Positions 57,301 to 64,000 of a stretch of 64,000 nucleotides of DNA are shown here, piece by piece. Below the pieces are notes generated by a model. The model was not told where the DNA came from, did not search any database, and worked only from the letters and a program-made list of their open reading frames with translations. The position numbers and the translations under genes were made by a program. The stretch spans positions 15,996,001 through 16,060,000 of the forward strand of contig CP075494.1 in the NCBI GenBank assembly GCA_021613535.1, in the 5' to 3' direction. Source of the DNA: Adineta vaga (lineage: Eukaryota > Rotifera). Within the stretch, counting starts at the first letter, position 1. Each line of letters starts with the position of its first letter.

Positions 57301-60300
57301 TTTGTTGATGTTATTGATCCTCCGTATTATATTTGTCCGAAGAAATTTGATAGTGAATCACATAAAAAGAAAGGATATATTCGTTTATTTGATATTAAAG
57401 ATGATGAAACAAAATCTGAATGGTCCGAAGCTTTTTCACTTGATGTTATTAAAAGTACTGGAATAGCTTCATGTAAAGTTATTAATGATAGAACTTATAC
57501 AATTTGTATTGATATTGTTACTTCATCATTTGGTATGACGAAAATTATTACTTTAATTCCATCAACTGCGATTTTTAATAATTCATCGGTATGTTTATCG
57601 TTACTTTCTTTCTCATTCAATTCTTTTTACGTTTATTTTTTAGTCAAAAGTTGAAGTTTCTCAATATAATTCTGATTATTCACAATTAGAATGGAAATCT
57701 GTTGAACCAAATGGAGTAAATAAAATATTTTTTTTTCAGTTTTCTTTTGAAAAGAAAGTTTTATTTTGTAAAGGTTGTATCATATTGGGCTCGTTCATTA
57801 GAAGAAACGGAAATGTTAGTTCGTTACAATAAAAATGAAAAAGAAAATTTATTCACAATGAAAGATAAACATCGAACTTTATTACATATGGATAATGAAG
57901 ATAATCCAGCACTTCATCTCGAAGTTGTTGCAACAGATTTTGATGGATTTCGAGTTATTTTTAGTGATTATAAAAATGGTGATGCTCCTCTTTTAATTGT
58001 TAATACTTTAATTAATCAATCAATATCATTTCAACAAAAAGATCAAATGTTTGTATTTCTTTCACAATCTTTTCTTTCTCATTAATTTCTTTTCCGTTTT
58101 TTGTTTTGTTTTGTTTTAAAGACAAACGCAAGTCTTACCACCACAATATTATGTTTATTATACATGGAATGATCAATTAAAACCGCAAGAATTATTTATT
58201 TCTATTGGACAATCAACAGCAACACTCGAATTAAATGTAAGTTTATCAAATTGATATTTTTGTCATTCAAATAATATTTCATTTTTAAGCCAATGTGTGG
58301 AATTCTTGGAAATGAAAATGAACAAAAAATTTATTACGCTATTTTTCATGATGGACCACAAACTGTTCTTTTATTTTCGTATGAACAAGATATTATCGAA
58401 TCGGTTTCTGATGTAAGTTTTTTCGTCAGAAATTTCTCATCAGAACAAAGGTCAAAAACTATTTTGAGGGTGGGGGCGTCGCCTATTTCGAAACTTAAGA
58501 CTAAACTCGTCGACTATGAGCTCTCAGAGGAATAGTCCGCCTGGAAAAAACAAAACATTGTTTGTCTTCTATGTATTCGATAATTGTTGTTTAGACTGAA
58601 TCTGTCAATGAAAAACTGAAAGATTATATTGAATTAAGTTTACATTCAATTGGTATTTCAATAATTGATGATGTTAATCGAAATGATTTATTTTATATCA
58701 CAATAAATTCTTCAAATGAAATTTGGACTGAAAAACGAAAAATTAGTTATCAACCACTTTCAACAAAATTAAATGATCATTTAAATAATCATTATAAAAC
58801 TTATCAAAAACATAAAGAATCCGATGAAAATTTTGAAAATAAATTTGAAATCAGTGACAATCGAGTAAATTTATTTTGTCTGTTTTTCTTCAAAAACAAA
58901 AGTTAATTTTCTTTTTCAAGTATGCCTCATTTTGTGATGATGGATCTGCTGAAATTAGTGATAAAGAAGGACATGTCGTACATGTTCATCATCAATCTCT
59001 AGAAGGTTTATGGTTAGGATATTCTTGGTCAATGAGTAAAATGGCAATTCATGCAAAGATTAATCATATTCAAATTGATAATCAATTACAAATTGCAATG
59101 TTTCCAGCAATTCTTTATCCAATTCTATCAAAAGCAGCAGGAACAAATATTCGTATGAATTTTTATATTTCATTTCGAAAAAAAATCGAAATTGTTTCTT
59201 TTGCAATTTTTAGCTGGAAAACCATTTATTGAATTAAGTGTTCTTAAAAGTGAATCAGCCAAATCAAATACCATTCAGATCAAGTAATTTTTATTTAAAA
59301 AATGTTTTTTATCTTATTTGATATTCTTTCTTTTCAAAGATATTTGAAATTATTAATTCAAGAATTTGCAGTTGCTGTTGATCAAGGTTTAATTTTAGCT
59401 TTGATTGAATTTTTCAAAGCTGAAGAAGTTTGTTTTAATGAATATCTTCAAATTTAATTTCTTTCTTTTCTTTTTAAAAAGACTCGTGCAGCACCAACAG
59501 TCAATATGGAAAGTGATTTAAAACGTGTTGAAAGACCTTTATCAATTCTATCCAATGAAGGAACAGATAATACGTCACAAGAAACAAAAATATATTTTGA
59601 TAATCTTCATTTATCTCCATTAAAAGTATTTTCTTTAAAAAAGAAAAAAACTTTGTTTTTTTGAATAAAATGTTTATCTTTTAGATTCATGTTAGTTTTT
59701 CAATGCGTGGATCAAAAGCTGATAAACTATTATTAGCTGAATATCCATTAGTGGATTTTCTTTTACAACTTTTAAATTTAGCTGAAGTTCAAGATGTTAT
59801 TCTAAAGTATATCTTTTTTTTCTCTTTTTATTGAAAATGTTTTTCTTAAATTTGTTTTTCTTTAGATTAAATTATTATGAAAGAAAAAATGATCGATATT
59901 CAATAACAAAATTAACACAAGAAATCACAGCTCATTATCAAAATCAATTTTTACAACAACTTCATGTTGTTGTTCTTGGTTTAGATGTTCTTGGAAATCC
60001 TTTTGGACTTATTCGTGGAGTTGCTGGTGGAGTTGAATCATTATTTTATGAACCATATAAAGGTGCAATGGAAGGTCCAATGGAATTTTTAGAAGGAATT
60101 GCAACAGGTACAAAATATTTTGTTGGTTCTGTTGTTGGTGGTGCAGCTGGAGCTTTATCAAAAGTAACAGAAGCAGCAAGTAAAGGTTTAGCAACAATGA
60201 CTTTAGATAAAGATTATCAAACAGCAAGAATTCAAAGAAAAGAAATTCAAGCAGAAACACAACCAGAAATAGTTTCAAGTGGAAAAAATGCTCTTAAAGT

Positions 60301-61274
60301 TTGATCTTTTTTCTTCGATTTTTCTTATTGAAATGCATTGATTTGATTTAGGATGTGGTTAAAGGCGTTAAAGGTGTTGTGAAAAAGCCAATGAAAGGAG
60401 CGAAACAAGGTGGAGCACAAGGATTTTTTAAAGGTTTAGGTAAAGGTTTTCTTGGTCTTGTTGGAAGACCAGCAAGTGGTGTTGCTGATTTAACAAGCAC
60501 TTCATTGAAACTTATTAAAAAGTATTCTTTTTCAATTAAAAAGAAAGATTCAGATAAGAGGATTTTGTTTTTTAAATAGAGTTGCAACTGATGAAATTGT
60601 TATTCATCGAATAAGAAATCCACGTCATATTGGAAGAGATGGAATTGTTAGACCTTCAATTGCATATGAAACTTTGGGAAGATTTATTTACGATGTTTGT
60701 TTCTTTTCGAAATCTTTTTTTCAAAAAAAAACATTTTGAATTTTTCTTCAGAAATTTGATGAATCACTTCATGGAGAAAACGAAGGTTATATTGCTCATA
60801 TTGAACCATCAAGAGAACCTTCATCATTATTATTTGCAACAACAAAGTAACAAATGAAAATCTTCTTTCTTTTTTCTTATTAAAAAAATCTTTTGTTTTT
60901 TAGACAAATTATTTTCTTAGTTGAAGATGAATCAATAAATGGAATTTATAAAATTGAATGGATTCTTCATTATAAAGATATTAAAGGAAATCCAATTGTG
61001 AAATTTAATCCAAATTTTATTGAATTTATAATTAGAGTAATTCATTTCTCTGTTTTTCTTTCTCTATTTATTTATTTTTTTTCATTTCAAAGGAAACAAA
61101 TGCAATCGGAATGACGAAAAAAGATATTATGCATGCAAGAGTTGTTCCATATCAAACTGTTGCGGAAGCACGAGTATGTTTTCAATTCTTTTCTTCTCTT
61201 CTTTGATTTTCTTTTGTTTTATTTAGTTTTTTGTTGATAAAATTATGGAAACAACGAAAGCATTGGAACTATAA
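48391..61274 (+). CDS. VPS13: VPS13-family bridge-like lipid transfer protein (A/C type)
   Basis: Many exons separated by ~50-60 nt introns span 12.9 kb, encoding an estimated 3,300-3,500 aa. The N-terminus is a chorein motif (MVFAHVTAFLVDKFLGNYIE; then KLKIHLPWKQLYTHPTKIEI). The middle forms the repeating-groove rod that carries lipids between membranes at contact sites. The adaptor-binding (SHR-BD/VAB) region lies at ~56.5-58.5 kb (TLLHMDNEDNPALHLEV; PPQYYVYYTWND). The C-terminal amphipathic/ATG2-C-like region is at ~59.9-60.5 kb (LGNPFGLIRGVAGGVESLFY; AKQGGAQGFFKGLGKGFLG), with a PH-like end to TAA at 61272-61274. I found no break that splicing cannot explain. Three introns are enlarged by GC-rich inserts (near 50.65-50.83, 55.39-55.56 and 58.41-58.59 kb). 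VPS13A or VPS13C type is inferred from length and order. Confidence 0.93.
50650..50829. repeat. GC-rich insert in a VPS13 intron, with C11 tract
   Basis: An intron of ~180 nt, where ~55 is usual. It includes GTGGAGGGGACTAGACCCTC, an uninterrupted C11 run (50691-50701) and GCCTCCCCGCTAATCGGAGC. Composition differs sharply from its AT-rich surroundings, so inserted repeat DNA is likely. Confidence 0.55.
58412..58594. repeat. Insert in a VPS13 intron with a G-rich motif
   Basis: The intron after VSD|GTAAG is ~180 nt long and contains TTTTGAGGGTGGGGGCGTCGCC followed by TCGTCGACTATGAGC. The TTGAGGGTGGG start is that of the G-rich motif family seen in intergenic DNA. Confidence 0.5.
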
Positions 61275-63094
61275 ACGATATTTCTCGTTTTTTTATTTAT
61301 TTGTTAATCACGCGATAGATTATTCTTTTATTCGAAATAAAAAAATTACAATTGTTTTATAAAATCTTTTCATAAAGACACTATTAGGATATGAATGAAT
61401 CAACTTGAATGAGTTCATTTGTAAATTATCTTCATACAGCTTCAAATAAACATTCTACTATTTTTTGGAATGTTCTTCTACTGCCATGCACTGAGACACA
61501 TCTTTTTCGATTTCAATGTTTTCTTCAGTAGTTATTATTGTTAGCAGACAATCGTGTGTTGCATGAATCTTTGAATTCGATCAATCATTTCGTAATGATT
61601 CGGTATACAGAAGCGGAATATTAATAAACGTTTTCCAGCTCTTCAATAATCTCTACGAAATTTAGTCCCTTCTGACTGTTCGATGCTCGACATATCAGAC
61701 CGATAAACGAACATGATTATGAAAATTGTGGATAAACACATCTTAACACGATACTGTAGAAAAAAATAACTTTAATACGCTTTGTTTTATATAATTGCAT
61801 GAACTTTTCGAGCAATATAGATTCATTATCCATTTGTTAGATTTCTATATTACATATGATGAAAATGATTATTTACATTATGATTTGTAACAATAGATGA
61901 TCGAAATTCATCTTTTTTACAATCACTCATAAAGATAATATCAATGAGATTGTTAATCGAAGAAAAGCACCTAATGGATGAATAGATCCAGATGATAGAT
62001 AAAGAAGAAAATAGTATTGTTTAAGGTTTTGAATTACAAACATCAGCAAGAAAATCATAGTTTCAAGCTAGAAGTGAATGTTACATCGTGTTTTGTAAAG
62101 AAGTGTTTGCTCTACAGAGTAACCAATTCTGACAATTGTTGATAGTTTTACAAAAGAATTCGTGAAAAATAGCGAAACTCTCGGTCTTTGCTATTCAAAT
62201 CAGTTTTTTCGGACTTTTCAAATATCGTCTCATGTCTGTAGAGATCTTTAAAAAGAGCACTAAGTTCTGATAATAATTTATCGTTTTTAACTCATTTGAT
62301 ACGTCTTTGAACAGGATCATCAATCTGTGCAAACTAATTTTGTTAAGTTTATCAACGACTTCTTCATTATTCTGAGTACAAGCAGATACAAATTTTTGAA
62401 GTTTATAGTAGAAAAAAGTAAAGAACACAAAATTCTGAGTCTAGCTAAGTATTTTTGGTTGATACTAATTCTTTTTAAGGCATCGGAAACCGAGTGAACC
62501 TTTTGTCTCAAGACTTTTACAATCAGAGATTAAAACAGCGTGCAAGACAAATGCATCCAAAGGCGTGGTCCTGCATAATTCTACTGAAGCAAAGAAATCA
62601 AAAACGTCACATATGTAACGTAAATCAAAATAAATTAAGCCTTTTATAATAACACTACGAAATGGATATAGAACAATAAGAGTGAATTGTCTTATAGCTC
62701 TCTAGGGTGGGTATGGGCACTTCGATTGACATCCAAAATTGGCAAGAATTTTTGTAGAGTTTTCACGCGTTTTTGTCAGTTCTTGTCTGATCGGGTAAGC
62801 ACAGTTTATTGTTCTCCATAACAAATTACTATGGTGGTACTTCGTTTTTTTTCAATAAATTCTAAGTCAGATATTCTGTCTTTTCCAGCAAAATGCCGAA
62901 CAAATTACCATTTGAAATTTCAGCGTATCATCGGCACTTTGCTTAACAGACTGGTACGTGCTATCATGACATAGACTATAGAAAAACGAATCATTATTGA
63001 TCTTGTTGACGACATCGGTCAAATGAGATAAATAAACATATAAATAAATGCGTTGATTCATATTTTTGAATAAGAAACGAAGAAAAGAAGAAAG
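61275..63094. other. Long intergenic region
   Basis: 1.8 kb without a supported gene. Minus-strand frames at 62195-62428, 62320-62511 and 62867-63061 overlap or are short and show no known domain; some may be remnants of a lost gene. One G-rich motif is present: CTAGGGTGGGTATGGGCAC at ~62702-62720. Confidence 0.45.
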
Positions 63095-64000
63095 ATGAAA
63101 TTGAATGATTTACCTGACGAAGTTCTTCTATTAATCTTGAAAGAATTAAATAGTTTTGAAGTTTTTTATTCTTTTCATGATATTAATCAACGATTCAATA
63201 GAATTCTTTCTGATCCAATATTTACAAATTATTTGAATTTTGTCAAATGGTCATGTCATAAAATGATTACTAAGTTTTCTTCTAATCTTATTCATGAATT
63301 TTCTTCACAAATTTTATCTAAAATTTGTACAAGAATTGAATGGTTTAATGTTGAATCATCATTTATAAGACATATTTTATCTACGAACAAATATTCCAAT
63401 TTATATGGACTTGGTCTATACAATATTGACGAAGAAATAATCAATTTTCTTTTTACTGGTATGATAATACTTTATTTTAAAGATAATTCTTTCAAATCAT
63501 TTGATTTGTTTTATTTAGATAAGAATCTTTCATCTGATATTTTTCAAAATCAAATAACATCACTTGTTATTGGAATTGATTTAGAAAAAAAAGAATATGT
63601 CAATCGTAGAAAATATACTCTATTCACAATGATGAAGAATTTAATTCATTTAACATCTTATGAGGCATCATATGACGATTTCGTTCGATTTAAATTTGAT
63701 GTTTCATCTCGAAAATTTTCTTCGTCAACTTTATTGACATTAAATATTAAGGCATATACTTTTAATAACTGTCTCTGTATTCTTGATGGTCGTTTTATTA
63801 ATCTTCAATCACTTGAAGTTGATCTGATTAGCATTGGTCGTTCATTCGAACAAGTCGAAAATCAAGTTAGTTTAATAATGACGAGAAATATCTTTGTTCT
63901 TTTTTCTTTAACATTTTCTAGAGAGAAATTCCAAATCTGAAATGTTTCAATATATCATGTTTATCACAATTCTGCGAATACAACGAATTACTTGTTCCAC
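63095..64000 (+). CDS. F-box protein, truncated by the window end
   Basis: Exon 1 (63095-63865, 257 codons) begins MKLNDLPDEVLLLILKELNS, a clear F-box, followed by FNRILSDPIFTNYLNF and a divergent leucine-rich region. An intron (GTTAGT...TTTCTAG, 63866-63921, 56 nt) joins it in phase 0 to a second exon that reads REIPNLKCFNISCLSQF and runs off the window. It would be the substrate-recognition part of an SCF ubiquitin ligase. It resembles the F-box gene at 2475-4250 in layout and length of the visible part. No frame break is seen. The target is unknown. Confidence 0.82.

Noticed and set aside
62195-62511. Overlapping minus-strand frames that might be gene remnants
   Set aside because: They read in two frames without a shared domain and give no consistent model.
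1-64000. tRNA, rRNA, spliced-leader RNA genes and CRISPR arrays
   Set aside because: By eye I found no cloverleaf with a GTTCRA box, no rRNA-like segment, no copy of the bdelloid spliced leader as I remember it, and no regularly spaced repeats. A covariance-model scan would be decisive.
1-64000. Intact transposon or retroviral-type protein genes
   Set aside because: No reverse transcriptase, integrase, transposase or GIY-YIG-like motif was recognised in any long frame. Only short non-coding repeats are supported.

Overview
The window reads as nuclear DNA of a bdelloid rotifer (Adineta/Rotaria/Philodina type). The base composition is strongly AT-rich. Most introns are 45-90 nt with GT...AG ends. 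Several families are bdelloid favourites: an arginine ADP-ribosyltransferase fused to kinesin-light-chain-like TPRs, F-box proteins, an NHL-propeller protein, and an LDLa/EGF/7TM receptor. Metazoan housekeeping genes (glutamate-cysteine ligase, VPS13, aquaglyceroporin) are mixed with genes of patchy distribution (HODM/DUF3445, GT61, DUF707) and much gene debris. The species assignment is an inference from content; no rRNA or mitochondrial marker is present.

Layout. 0.2-2.1 kb: 3' part of a large protein with a C-terminal Cys/His cluster. 2.5-4.3 kb (-): F-box gene with a homopolymer frameshift. 5.1-7.9 kb: ART-TPR protein. 8.9-10.0 kb: HODM-like protein. 10.3-12.8 kb: a secreted PLA2-like protein, a small unknown protein and a possibly secreted kinase-like protein, with a broken echo of the last one. 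14.3-17.0 kb: two type II glycosyltransferases (GT61 and DUF707; the second carries an in-frame TGA). 17.0-21.1 kb (-) and 38.2-43.2 kb (+): two paralogous genes, each predicted to encode three tandem copies of an unnamed two-pass, cysteine-rich membrane module. 22.6-25.2 kb: NHL-propeller protein whose first intron holds a ~1 kb repeat. 25.7-30.05 kb: decayed LDLa/EGF/7TM receptor. 30.7-31.3 kb (-): four-exon hemerythrin-like protein. 32.0-32.6 kb: CD225/dispanin protein. 32.9-35.4 kb: 13-exon glutamate-cysteine ligase catalytic subunit. 35.7-37.8 kb: aquaporin echo, coatomer-gamma pseudogene and repeats. 43.7-45.1 kb: F-box-like pseudogene. 45.9-46.1 kb: VPS13 echo. 46.3-47.4 kb (-): aquaglyceroporin. 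48.4-61.3 kb: VPS13. 63.1 kb to the end: F-box gene running off the window.

Three themes stand out. First, the three-module membrane-protein genes: the splice junctions between modules are all phase 1 (A|GT or G|GT), the summed exons divide by three, and some downstream modules have no start codon, so the modules appear to belong to one polypeptide. Second, short G-rich elements built on GGGTGTGGG, some with C-rich inverted partners, are scattered through intergenic and intronic DNA and resemble the G-rich telomeric repeat reported for Adineta. Third, small decayed copies of the kinase-like, aquaporin and VPS13 genes of this same window lie near those elements, pointing to repeated local copying or repair.

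Functionally the genes do not form a pathway. The window is an ordinary gene-dense bdelloid neighbourhood, with an unusual density of multi-copy or lineage-specific membrane and secreted proteins.
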